Source of the DNA: Bog-159 sp035602155
GTDB lineage: Bacteria > Acidobacteriota > Terriglobia > Bryobacterales > Bryobacteraceae
Assembly: GCA_035602155.1 (NCBI GenBank)
Contig: DATNMW010000250.1
Location: 1-64,000, forward strand
DNA: 64,000 nucleotides
Direction: 5' to 3'
Positions within the stretch are counted from its first letter, which is position 1; each line of letters opens with the position of its first letter. Both the position numbers and the translations under genes were made by a program. Under the pieces are notes generated by a model. The model worked only from the letters and a program-made list of their open reading frames with translations. It was not told where the DNA came from and did not search any database. This document shows positions 40,238 through 48,363 of this stretch, one piece after another.

Positions 40238-41203
40238 GTGTCGAACCCGCTCAAATCCGCCGCTGCGGCCGCTCTTCACCACGGAGGCGGCCTCGCGGCC
40301 GTACGTTGGTTCAACCGCCAAGGCCTCCGCATCCTGATGTACCATCGCTTTTCCGACCGCTCCGCCCTAGCCCGCCAATGCGCTCACATTCGCCGGCATT
40401 ACGAGCCGGTAGGGATGGCCGCCGTCTCCGACTGGCTGCACGCCGGGCGCACCCTGCCGCCCTATGCTCTGGCGGTCACGGTGGATGATGGCTACAGCGA
40501 TTTTCAGGAAGCGGGTTATCCCGTCTTCGCCGAGTATGGAATTCCGGTCACGCTCTTCCTGGTGACCGATTTCCTGGACGGCAAATCGTGGCTGTGGTTT
40601 GACCGGATGGTGTACGCCTTCCAGCACGCGACAGTTCCTGACGTATCCATTGAGATGCCCGGCGGTAACGTCTTATACTTCCGGCTGGAATCCGCAGCCT
40701 CCCGCCGGGACTCAGGCCAGCATCTGGCCGATCTTGCGGTTGCCCTGACCCCCGCTGACCGCCGCGAACTGGTCTGCGAGCTGCCGAGGTTGCTGAAAGC
40801 GGAGATGCCAGAACAGGCACCGCCCAAATACCGGCCGCTATCGTGGGACGAAGTCCGTTCGCTGGCGGCATCCGGTGTGGAGTTCGGCGCGCATACCAAG
40901 ACGCATCCCATCTTGTCGGCCCTGACCGATCCGGACGAGTTACGGGAAGAAATTGCCGGTTCGAAGGCGCGCATCGAATCCGAACTGGATCGGCCGGTGC
41001 TGCATTTCTGCTACCCCAACGGCAAAATGAGGGACATCGGACCGACCGCGGTGGAAACCGTGCGGGCGGCCGGCATGCAAACGGCGGTGACGGCTGAGCC
41101 GGGCCTGAACCAAGTTCGCCAGGATGCTTTCCTGTTGCGTCGCATCGGGGCCGATCCGAGTCACCCGGAGATGTATTTCGCACGGCGCCTCGCGGGCCTG
41201 TGA
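40238..41203 (+). CDS. Polysaccharide deacetylase family protein (CE4)
   Basis: 321 residues from the GTG at 40238; an ATG at 40196 would run through the palindrome and overlap the divergent gene, so I prefer the GTG. CE4 motifs: I-L-M-Y-H-R-F near residue 32, V-T-V-D-D-G-Y-S-D-F (catalytic/metal D-D, about 82-91), F-G-A-H-T-K-T-H-P (metal His, about 215-223), then C-Y-P-N-G (about 253). The family removes N-acetyl groups from sugars of exported polysaccharide. No clear signal peptide, so it may be cytoplasmic or membrane-associated. It converges on the GNAT gene with 3 bp between. Confidence 0.85.
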   Translation: MSNPLKSAAAAALHHGGGLAAVRWFNRQGLRILMYHRFSDRSALARQCAHIRRHYEPVGMAAVSDWLHAGRTLPPYALAVTVDDGYSDFQEAGYPVFAEYGIPVTLFLVTDFLDGKSWLWFDRMVYAFQHATVPDVSIEMPGGNVLYFRLESAASRRDSGQHLADLAVALTPADRRELVCELPRLLKAEMPEQAPPKYRPLSWDEVRSLAASGVEFGAHTKTHPILSALTDPDELREEIAGSKARIESELDRPVLHFCYPNGKMRDIGPTAVETVRAAGMQTAVTAEPGLNQVRQDAFLLRRIGADPSHPEMYFARRLAGL

Positions 41204-41206
41204 TTT

Positions 41207-42232
41207 CTACCCTCCGTTGCCGCTCCAATAAAATCCGTCATTCTCCAACAAACTTACGGCAAGATCGTTCCGGCCACCCAGCATGGAACCCGGATCCGAA
41301 ACGAATACCGGTTCCGAATGCGTGCGGCGATAGCCCGCCCTTTGGATAGCCGCAATCTGCAGAGGCGAGGATGCCGCCACGGTAACCTCCGTGATGTGGG
41401 GATCCGCTCGCGCGATGGCCGCAGCGGCGGCATAGGCCTCTGCCCATTCCTGCGCGTCTGCCGAACGAATCCACAGATCCGCGATGCGGTACTGGTAACC
41501 CACCCGGCCCAACAAGAAGTAACCAGCCCGTGTCTGACCGCGTACCAAAAGATAGGCATCCATTGTGGCCGCGGGGCAAGCCAGAAAATAGTTGAGCGAC
41601 TCGGGAGTACGTGCGCAAACCACCTGTTGCGTGAAGGCCGGATCGGGAAACGTCCCCGTGGCCATGCCATCGAAGCTATCCACGCGCCACGCCGTCAGAC
41701 CGTGCCCTGCGTCTCGTGCCGCCCGTCGCAATTCCCGGTAGTCCCGTGCCAGCCGCAGCGGCGATTTCCAATCTTTCCGATCCGCCATCCGGAAGTACCG
41801 CCACGGGCGCAGCACGCGCGTATAGTGGTGGATCTCTGCTCCAGCGTGGAAACCTATCCGCGGCAGAACCTGGCGGGCATCCTCGGTCCCGCCGATGTTG
41901 ATCATCGTGCCAGTCAGTCCCTGTATATGCCGGTAGAGCATGATCCCGGCGCCAGGCACGGCCTTGCTGGCGGCCCAATCGATGACGTTGCAACTGGCGA
42001 CCGTTCCCGAGCCGGTCAGGAAGCGGCACGGAACCACGCAGCCGAAAGCCGCGATTTTGCCCTTGTAGCGTAGCGCGTAGCCGCGGCTGCCTTCCCAGAA
42101 CGGATGCGGGGCGAAGCACTTCCAGCGCAGCACGTCAGCCTGGAACATGCGGTGACTCTCGCCCACGCCGAAAACGGTCCGCAGGAAGCGCATCACATCG
42201 CCCAGCTCGGACTCGGCTACCGGCGAGATCAG
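41207..42232 (-). CDS. GNAT-like acyltransferase, second FkbH cassette
   Basis: About 341 residues. The fold begins I-S-P-V-A-E-S-E-L-G-D-V (GNAT beta1-alpha1), continues F-G-C-V-V-P-C-R-F (about 60) and ends with repeated beta strands near E-V-T-V-A-A-S-S (about 300). No AUG lies near the N-terminus: a CTG at 42232 overlaps the ACP stop as CTGA and gives the complete first strand; the first ATG (42193) would cut it off. The longer upstream frame is antisense-like within the ACP gene. The ACP/GNAT overlap mirrors the first FkbH cassette, suggesting transfer of an ACP-borne acyl group. Confidence 0.65.
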   Translation of the reverse strand: MISPVAESELGDVMRFLRTVFGVGESHRMFQADVLRWKCFAPHPFWEGSRGYALRYKGKIAAFGCVVPCRFLTGSGTVASCNVIDWAASKAVPGAGIMLYRHIQGLTGTMINIGGTEDARQVLPRIGFHAGAEIHHYTRVLRPWRYFRMADRKDWKSPLRLARDYRELRRAARDAGHGLTAWRVDSFDGMATGTFPDPAFTQQVVCARTPESLNYFLACPAATMDAYLLVRGQTRAGYFLLGRVGYQYRIADLWIRSADAQEWAEAYAAAAAIARADPHITEVTVAASSPLQIAAIQRAGYRRTHSEPVFVSDPGSMLGGRNDLAVSLLENDGFYWSGNGG

Positions 42233-42471
42233 CGCCCGACCCCCTTCGCCGCCAGCACCGCCTTTAGCTTGGCGACGCTGGTGCTCTCCACGGTCTCCTC
42301 GATCGTGAACTTGACGCCGAACTCCTCCTCGCAGCCCATCATCAGCTTGACGTGCGCCAGGCTGTCCCACTGCGGCATGGTCTCCGGCGACATTGAATCG
42401 GCGAGGGTCAGCTTGTCGTTATCGAAAGCTTCCCGGAAGATTTGTTGGAGGCGCTGATCGATTAGAGGCAC
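42229..42471 (-). CDS. Acyl carrier protein, second FkbH cassette
   Basis: 80 residues. The phosphopantetheine serine is in Q-W-D-S-L-A-H (about residue 37), and V-K-L-M-M-G-C-E-E-E-F-G-V-K-F gives the helix II/III region. The strong similarity in layout to the ACP at 4235-4480 (same Q-W-D-S core) indicates duplicated FkbH-linked carriers. It is overlapped by the GNAT downstream and lies 14 bp downstream of the broken TOPRIM-like gene, so an AAA/TOPRIM pair separates it from its presumed FkbH partner at 44336-46525. Confidence 0.9.
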   Translation of the reverse strand: MPLIDQRLQQIFREAFDNDKLTLADSMSPETMPQWDSLAHVKLMMGCEEEFGVKFTIEETVESTSVAKLKAVLAAKGVGR

Positions 42472-42485
42472 GGTTTTATCCCACT

Positions 42486-43089
42486 TTAAACCGTAATCGC
42501 GATAGAACAGAAGCGCTCGATCTCGCGGTACATTTTATCGAATGACGGTGCCCGCCGTGCCGCATCGAGATCGAACCTGCTCGCCAGGCAAGGTTGATCG
42601 ACGGTCTCCGAGTACTTCCTGCCGGGAGGCATGGCTTTCTGCAACCACCCCTTGGCGTCCCGAATCGATTCCGGGTCCGCAGGCGCAACCAAATTGGGTG
42701 GCAGTCCTGAGTGGCCGGCAATGGACTCAGCCGCAGCAACGAACCAACTCTCGAACCCGCTTTTAGCGAGAACGACTCCAACCGGCCACCGGCCGTTGGC
42801 CGTGCCCGTGGCCCGAGCCAGGAGCAACGGCGCCAACTCCTTCGGACAATCGTCGTCGCTGTCGATGACGATCAGCACTACGCCGGGTGAGCGAAGTCCC
42901 CTGCCGGCACGGTTCCACGGCTCTCTCCAATTCACCCATCAACAGCAGCTTGCTCCTAGTGACTCTAAACGGACGCACGTCCGCGTATACAACCGGATTC
43001 ACGAACTTTACCAGGCGTTTTAGCAACGCGGGCGCCGCGTTGAAATCTCCCTGACCCTCCACTATGCAGGCGACATATAGCGGCACCAT
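42486..43089 (-). pseudogene. DUF4276-like TOPRIM protein, frameshifted
   Basis: The frame from 43089 begins V-A-C-I-V-E-G-Q-G-D (TOPRIM Glu motif) and R-V-T-R-S-K-L, runs to E-L-E-R-A-V-E, then goes out of frame. The next frame picks up exactly with R-A-G-R-G-L-R-S-P-G-V-V-L-I-V-I-D-S-D-D-D-C-P (TOPRIM DxD), then F-E-S-W-F-V-A-A-A-E-S and S-E-T-V-D-Q-P. One extra base near 42910-42915 explains the break. The start follows the ATPase stop directly (TAA-ATG). DUF4276 proteins are the nuclease partner of OLD/RloA-like ATPases. Sequencing error or programmed shift are alternatives to true inactivation. Confidence 0.8.
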
Positions 43090-44292
43090 TTAGCGGAAGA
43101 GTTGAACCTCACTTTCGGCACCGGCGCCGGGTTTACGGAGATCCGGAGCCAAGCCGCCCATTCGCAAGAGTTCACCCGCGGTGTAGAGCCGGTCATGCAG
43201 TGTTGAACGGGTCGCATTGTCGATGCCTAAGATTTCCGTCTGCCCGTCCTCCCAGGAGACGGCGCGTATCGCATCGCCGGGAATCGCCGGATTATCGAGG
43301 AAATCCGTGCTATGAGTGGTCACTACCACCTGAACAGACCCGCTTGCCTCGCGTATTGCGTCGAGCAGGACAGCGGTGGCCGCTGGATGAAGTCCGGTTT
43401 CGGGCTCTTCCATAGCAATGAGCGATACCCGCGCATCGCTGCCGGCATTTTGAAATAAAGACACAAGGAGAGCTAGCGCGCGGAGCGTTCCATCCGACAT
43501 GCTGTTGGCCAGAAATTTGGATGGGGATGATCCGCCGGCTGCCATGTAGAAGTTAAGGAGCTTATAGTGTTCAAAATCGTCGGCGTCGACCCGCTCAAGC
43601 CCTGGCACGATAGCCCGCAAATACTGGTCGATTCGATCCTTCGTATCTCCTTGAGTGTGGCTGAGTCTGTCGAGCACGCTTGCCGTATTTTGGCCGTTTG
43701 CGTTAAGAATGTCGGCAGAGCCGGTCGTGTCCAACTCGCGCATCATCTTCGGATCGGGAGTGTAGAACTCCATGCCAGAAAGAAGTTCGTATACGGGCTG
43801 GAACTCAGAAACCGCTGCGGCATTTACGAGAAACAGTCGGTTCGCGGTTGGATAAGGGAGGGGCCCGGACTGGATTTTAGAAAAGGCGCCCGATTGGAGG
43901 GCGAACGTATGCGCCAGTTCGCCGTCGGAGCCGCGAATAACACAGGCTTCCTTGCGAACCTCGAATCCTCGAGGATATTGCAGGCCAATTTCGAAGCTAT
44001 AATGCCCGTCCCGCCCACCGTCCAAAGCGAAATCGAAACGCATCCCTAAGCTTTCCGGGTTTGTAGGTGAACGATGGAGCAAGCTGTGTAAATTTGTGTA
44101 GGACGTCGTGAATACCTGATCGAGCGGCGTGCGGAGGGCATCCCGGCAGAAGCGCATCGCATCCAAAAAGTTGCTCTTACCCGCGCCGTTTGGGCCCACC
44201 AGAATGGTTAATGGACCAAGCGGTACATCGCAAGCGGCAATGCTTTTGTAGTTCTTCAGAGCTACGCGGGTTATTCTACTCTGAGTTGTCAT
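43090..44292 (-). CDS. AAA ATPase, RecF/OLD-like (AAA_21)
   Basis: 400 residues. Walker A is V-G-P-N-G-A-G-K-S-N (about 32-41), Walker B L-I-A-M-E-E-P-E-T-G-L-H-P (about 290-302), and the switch His lies in V-V-T-T-H-S-T-D-F (about 325). The N-terminal V-A-L-K-N-Y-K-S-I pattern is typical of SMC/RecF-like ABC-type ATPases found in OLD, RloA and PARIS-type anti-phage pairs. The next gene encodes a DUF4276/TOPRIM protein, so this is a two-gene ATPase-nuclease unit. The ATPase itself looks complete; without an intact partner it may be inert. No glycan role is apparent although it sits inside the FkbH cassette. Confidence 0.85.
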   Translation of the reverse strand: MTTQSRITRVALKNYKSIAACDVPLGPLTILVGPNGAGKSNFLDAMRFCRDALRTPLDQVFTTSYTNLHSLLHRSPTNPESLGMRFDFALDGGRDGHYSFEIGLQYPRGFEVRKEACVIRGSDGELAHTFALQSGAFSKIQSGPLPYPTANRLFLVNAAAVSEFQPVYELLSGMEFYTPDPKMMRELDTTGSADILNANGQNTASVLDRLSHTQGDTKDRIDQYLRAIVPGLERVDADDFEHYKLLNFYMAAGGSSPSKFLANSMSDGTLRALALLVSLFQNAGSDARVSLIAMEEPETGLHPAATAVLLDAIREASGSVQVVVTTHSTDFLDNPAIPGDAIRAVSWEDGQTEILGIDNATRSTLHDRLYTAGELLRMGGLAPDLRKPGAGAESEVQLFR

Positions 44293-44335
44293 AACTCCTG
44301 ACCGGCTGGCTCGCTGCTGCCATCAGTATACACCC

Positions 44336-46525
44336 TCAAACCGCCGCACCCGCCCCCTGCGTGAGGTCCGTACACGCGATCATGGACGGAGCTGGAAACA
44401 CCTTGCCGATCTCCCATACGAACAACCTACGCTCGCCCTCCTGCCCGGCCGCCGTGCAACCCAAGCGGATGTACAGATCGGCCACTTGGCTGTTCTTGGC
44501 AGTAGGAATGTATTCGCCCGTGATGCGGGTGTAGCCGTTTTCCGCGCCGTAGCGCACCAGCGCTGCGAACATCGCCTCGTCCAGGCGCCGCCCCAGCACG
44601 CGGCAGCTCATCAGCCAGGTATCCACGCGCAAGCCGGCGCCTTCCGGCACCGCGATCAGCACGCCGGTCAAGCCGCTATCTCCAAAGCGGTCGCTGGTGC
44701 GCATGGCCTGCGTGTAGGCGCCCGCAGCCAGCAGGGCGCGCACTTCCGCATCCGCGCGCCGCCGCGTGGTCAGATTGAACTGATTGGTCTTGTTGATGAG
44801 TTGCACGATGCGCGGCAGGTTCGCTTCGTCGAAAGGCGCCAACTGCACGTGAATGTCGAGCTGCGCCAGGTAATCGTCCACGCTGCCGGCAGTAGATTCC
44901 AGCGTCTTACGCTCCAGGTTTTCGCGGATCGATGCGGTGCGCTGCCGGTCCTCGCTGGTGATGGCGAGCGCCTCAAACAGTCCCAGTCGGCTCACGGCGG
45001 CCACATAATGCGCCGGATCCGCGGGCATCTCGACCACCTCGACCTCCTGCAGATTCTGCCGCACACGCGACCGCTCGGCCGGATTGTCGTCCACAAACAC
45101 CATTGCATCCAGGCCTATATTCATCGCCGCGGCAATTGCGCGCAAGTTCTCTTCTTTGGGTTGCCAGTTGGCCATGAATACGGCGATGTCCCGTTCGCGC
45201 AGCACCATCTCCGGATGCTGGCGGAAAGGCAGCACAGCGTCTTCGGGGTTGTTCTTGGAGCAGACCGCCAGCAGCACTCCCGTGCGCGTGAGCGATTGCA
45301 GGTACCGCTGAAAGTCCACGAAGGCCTCGCCCGCCGGGCCGCCGCCCAGTTGAATTCCCGCCAGGCCATCCTCGCCGATCACTCCGCCCCAGAGCACGCC
45401 GTCCAGATCCAGCGCCAGGCACTTGGAGGTGAGCCCTAAAATCGCGCGCAACAGCGCCGTGAGCTGATGGCCCAGCGCAGGCATGGCCTCGGCGGATGGA
45501 TACTGTTTGGCTGTATGCCACAGCACCGGATCGTTCCAGCGGTCCTTCCCGAAGCGCGCCGCAATCTGGTCCACATCCAGAATCGCCACACCGGGGGTCC
45601 GCGCGGCGGCTTCCCAAAGCGCCAGGTTGATGGCGCGCAGCAACCGGCCGCGCCCGCCGGGCAGTGCCGCACTCAAATTGCCCAAGGCGTCGAACGGCGG
45701 CACTTCATAATTGAACTGAATGACCGTCGCGCCCAGGCGCTCCCTAGATTCCCGCCATAGTGATTCGAGCCGGACGGTCTTCTCGTGGACGATGTCATCG
45801 GGTGAATCTTCCTCGTCCCGCAGGCCTAGTGAGCGCCAATCCGTGCCGATCGCGATCACATCCGGCTGGAAGCGGGCCAGGCCGGAATCCGGATCGCGTA
45901 TCTGCTGCTCGTATTGGTTAAAGGGGCCAATGTAGATCTCCGCATCGATTCCGGCCCCGAAGCACTGTGCCCGCAAGATCGGAGCCAGGAAATCGATCAT
46001 GGTACTACTTAGCAGCGCGAACCGGCAGTGCCGGCGAAAAGGCGTCTCCCCCTTCCTGCGAGCTTGCGCCAGCAAACGGGCTGCGTTTCGCAAAGTACGC
46101 GGCATGGCGCTGAATTTGCACGCTTCGGCCAGCGGATGCCAGGCCTGCTCAGGCTGCCCCGCGGCAAACAGGTTGCGCGCCGAAGCCAGCATGACCAAGG
46201 CGCGCTCCTCGCCGGTGGCTCTTTCGCGCAGGAAGCGCAACGCTCCGGCGGCTTCGTCAAAATGGCCGCACCCTTCCAGCAGCGCGGCGCGCAACCAGCA
46301 GCCGCAGTCGCTGCGCAACGATTCCAGCCGCGCAGCCAGATCCAGCGCCGCCTTGCCATTGCCGGACGCAATGGCTCCCGCCAGGTGCTCCAACCGTGTC
46401 AGGTCGGCGGCCCGGCAAACCGCCTCGTGCGAGCCGACTAACTGCAGTAGCTCGAAAGCCTTGTCGGCAGAGTAAGGCGGCTCTCCCAGAAGCAGCAGAC
46501 CGAGTTCCAAAGAAACGGTATTCAT
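44336..46525 (-). CDS. FkbH-like HAD-IIIC protein, long form
   Basis: 729 residues. The N-terminal ~150 residues are helical, TPR-like and rich in alanine. The SGNH-like part follows (about 165-360), then the HAD domain with D-L-D-G-V-L-W-G-G (about 373-381), C-S-K-N-N-P-E-D, and F-V-D-D-N-P-A-E-R (about 480). The C-terminus has the acyltransferase-like M-S-C-R-V-L-G-R-R and R-Y-G-A-E-N. Motif I reads DLDGV instead of DLDNT/DLDHT, but both nucleophile Asp positions are kept. It probably loads an acyl unit onto the ACP at 42229-42471. It is 29 bp from the GNAT-like gene upstream. Confidence 0.87.
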   Translation of the reverse strand: MNTVSLELGLLLLGEPPYSADKAFELLQLVGSHEAVCRAADLTRLEHLAGAIASGNGKAALDLAARLESLRSDCGCWLRAALLEGCGHFDEAAGALRFLRERATGEERALVMLASARNLFAAGQPEQAWHPLAEACKFSAMPRTLRNAARLLAQARRKGETPFRRHCRFALLSSTMIDFLAPILRAQCFGAGIDAEIYIGPFNQYEQQIRDPDSGLARFQPDVIAIGTDWRSLGLRDEEDSPDDIVHEKTVRLESLWRESRERLGATVIQFNYEVPPFDALGNLSAALPGGRGRLLRAINLALWEAAARTPGVAILDVDQIAARFGKDRWNDPVLWHTAKQYPSAEAMPALGHQLTALLRAILGLTSKCLALDLDGVLWGGVIGEDGLAGIQLGGGPAGEAFVDFQRYLQSLTRTGVLLAVCSKNNPEDAVLPFRQHPEMVLRERDIAVFMANWQPKEENLRAIAAAMNIGLDAMVFVDDNPAERSRVRQNLQEVEVVEMPADPAHYVAAVSRLGLFEALAITSEDRQRTASIRENLERKTLESTAGSVDDYLAQLDIHVQLAPFDEANLPRIVQLINKTNQFNLTTRRRADAEVRALLAAGAYTQAMRTSDRFGDSGLTGVLIAVPEGAGLRVDTWLMSCRVLGRRLDEAMFAALVRYGAENGYTRITGEYIPTAKNSQVADLYIRLGCTAAGQEGERRLFVWEIGKVFPAPSMIACTDLTQGAGAAV

Positions 46526-46554
46526 CGGCTAGGTTCAGTATATAGAATCCGGTC

Positions 46555-47682
46555 TCAATCTTGACCGGTAAGGTTCACGCGACCGTCGCCGTCTCCCCGG
46601 TTGAAGTGGATTCGGGGGATCGCCTCTTCCAGCGGTTCCAGCAACTTGCGCAGGCTCTTGGACAACGCCAGCAGGTAATTCGAAGGACCTTGCCAGAACC
46701 CCGCGGCCCGCAGCGCCAAGGTCCAATCCCGATGCATCTGGTTGGATATGACCACGTCGGCGTGCCGCTCCCTAGCAGCCGCAACGCCACTGTGGACCAG
46801 CGAAGGAATAGCGGACGGCGTACCCACCCCGTCCACCAGCGCGGCCACCCGCATCTCGCCGAAATAGGACCGGTCGCGCGGGTGGCAATCGAGCATCTGC
46901 ACCCATCCTGCCGGCCGATCGCCCTCGGTTAGGTGCACTCCGTAATAGCAAGGCTCTCCGCTTGGATAAATGCACCGCAAATAACTCGCATTGCGTACAG
47001 CGCTCAACGAATACTGTAGCGTGCTGTCCAGCCAGATCCGATCCGCCCACTTTGAAAACTCATCAATGGGCTGCTGCCGATACCGCCCGTCGAACCGGTT
47101 TCGCGTGCGCGCTCTCTGGACCCCCTTCAGCGCCAGTCCACCCAAACCTGAAAATGCCAAAACATCGGCCGCCGTGCGGCGTTCCCACCGGCCGCGCAAG
47201 GGGCCGATATTTCGCAGAAACCGCTTACCGTTCAGAACCAGGAAGAAGAACGGGGTCTCCAGGATCGACCAACCTGTGGCACGCAGCATCCGCGGCAAAG
47301 GCCGGTCCGCGCTACCCATGCCCATCGCGAACAGCAGGGGTTGTTCTCCGAGGGCGTGTGCCAGCATGGCGGCGCCCACCACTGCATAGCGTTTATCGGC
47401 GATGCCTTCCGACAGAGGCGCGTTATAGTGCCCCACACAGTGGACCTGACCACGGATAATGAACGGCTGCGTGCGGACAAAGTACCCTCCGCGCACCTCC
47501 CCGGCATCGTCCACAACTACGAAATGGCGGAATTCGATCCCAGGAGCGGGTGTGTTCGGATTCGCGGCCGGAGCGGTTTCCGGCAGCGGGAAAAGCAGGG
47601 CGTCGGCCGCCCGCATCCGGGTATTGAAGGCGCGCACGGCAGGCTCGTGCGAAGCTTCGTAAAGGACCACCCGGAGACCCAT
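46555..47682 (-). CDS. GNAT-like protein at the start of the second FkbH cassette
   Basis: 375 residues. Two GNAT-like halves are visible. The first has R-A-F-N-T-R-M near residue 18, then H-F-V-V-V-D-D-A-G-E-V-R-G-G-Y-F (about 53-68), a typical GNAT beta4-beta5. The second has C-Y-Y-G-V-H-L-T-E-G-D-R-P-A-G-W-V-Q (about 244-262). Its layout resembles proteins found beside FkbH/ACP pairs in other polysaccharide loci. It leads the minus-strand operon; upstream is a pseudogene region of ~65 bp plus. Acceptor unknown; it could act on the amino sugar or be the acyl-group builder. Confidence 0.6.
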   Translation of the reverse strand: MGLRVVLYEASHEPAVRAFNTRMRAADALLFPLPETAPAANPNTPAPGIEFRHFVVVDDAGEVRGGYFVRTQPFIIRGQVHCVGHYNAPLSEGIADKRYAVVGAAMLAHALGEQPLLFAMGMGSADRPLPRMLRATGWSILETPFFFLVLNGKRFLRNIGPLRGRWERRTAADVLAFSGLGGLALKGVQRARTRNRFDGRYRQQPIDEFSKWADRIWLDSTLQYSLSAVRNASYLRCIYPSGEPCYYGVHLTEGDRPAGWVQMLDCHPRDRSYFGEMRVAALVDGVGTPSAIPSLVHSGVAAARERHADVVISNQMHRDWTLALRAAGFWQGPSNYLLALSKSLRKLLEPLEEAIPRIHFNRGDGDGRVNLTGQD

Positions 47683-47746
47683 CTACACCGAGTGTAACGC
47701 GGCCCTCTGGGCGATCACCGGCCGCCGGAGTAGGCCGCGTACAATG

Positions 47747-48087
47747 TCAAAGCGCGAACGCTCGCAGCTCCCTGATGAGTGGAGTGAAAGCGTGCTGAAT
47801 ACGGGACCCGTTAAACTCGATCCACACCTTTTCGGCGTAGCTCGACGGGAATTCTCGATATTTGGACGGGTTCGCGAGTTTCCGGCGGGCTTGTCGTCCA
47901 CAGTCGCAAGGACGATTGCGGTACGGCAGATGCGCATCCACCCCTGAACCTTTTCGTGGACCGATAAGCCAAAGCTGCGCAATTCCTGAGCAATAACCGG
48001 CACGAAATCGAGCGCATCGAGGAGATCACGAACTGCGCGAACGTGAATAAACGATGGCCCGCCATGAGAGAGGAACACATTTCTCAT
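47747..48087 (-). pseudogene. TIR-like nucleotide-binding protein remnant
   Basis: The first frame begins M-R-N-V-F-L-S-H-G-G and continues L-L-D-A-L-D-F-V-P-V-I-A, C-R-T-A-I-V-L-A-T-V-D-D and R-P-N-I-E, the pattern of TIR-like (CAP12/PF10137-type) proteins. It then breaks; the other frame carries the family end, E-F-P-S-S-Y-A-E-K-V-W-I-E-F and A-F-T-P-L-I-R-E-L-R-A-F. The ~25 residues usually between them are missing, so a deletion and a frameshift occurred. These domains often sense a nucleotide signal in anti-phage systems. It is inactive as it stands. Confidence 0.75.
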
Positions 48088-48089
48088 AA

Positions 48090-48327
48090 AAGGCGGATCG
48101 TCCTCGCTCGGTGGCGCGGCCTGCACAACTGGAGCACATCTCGTCGCCTGCACGGCGCATGACCAGCGCGTATTGGTCCACTCGCATACGCGGTACTGAC
48201 ATATGAGGCATAGGTGCTTGTGCAACGTAAAATGCTCCAACTCCGCTCAGGACATCCTCTTCACGCAATAGCGCTCAACAGTCTCATCGTTGGGGTGCTG
48301 GCCGGCCACCTCTGACATGTTCAGCAT
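48090..48327 (-). pseudogene. zf-HC2-like (anti-sigma-type zinc finger) remnant
   Basis: From an ATG at 48327 the frame reads M-S-E-V-A-G-Q-H-P-N-D-E-T-V-E-R-Y and meets a TGA after K-R-M-S. It continues A-E-L-E-H-F-x3-H-L-C-L-I-C-Q with the zinc-binding H-x3-C-x2-C order, then shifts frame to D-Q-Y-A-L-V-M-R-R-A. This is the layout of short zf-HC2 proteins common in Acidobacteria (anti-sigma-like). At least one stop and one frameshift make it a pseudogene. It abuts the TIR-like remnant. Confidence 0.65.
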
Positions 48328-48363
48328 GATCTCTCGTGTAAACGCACCAGCCTTCCTCTCATC

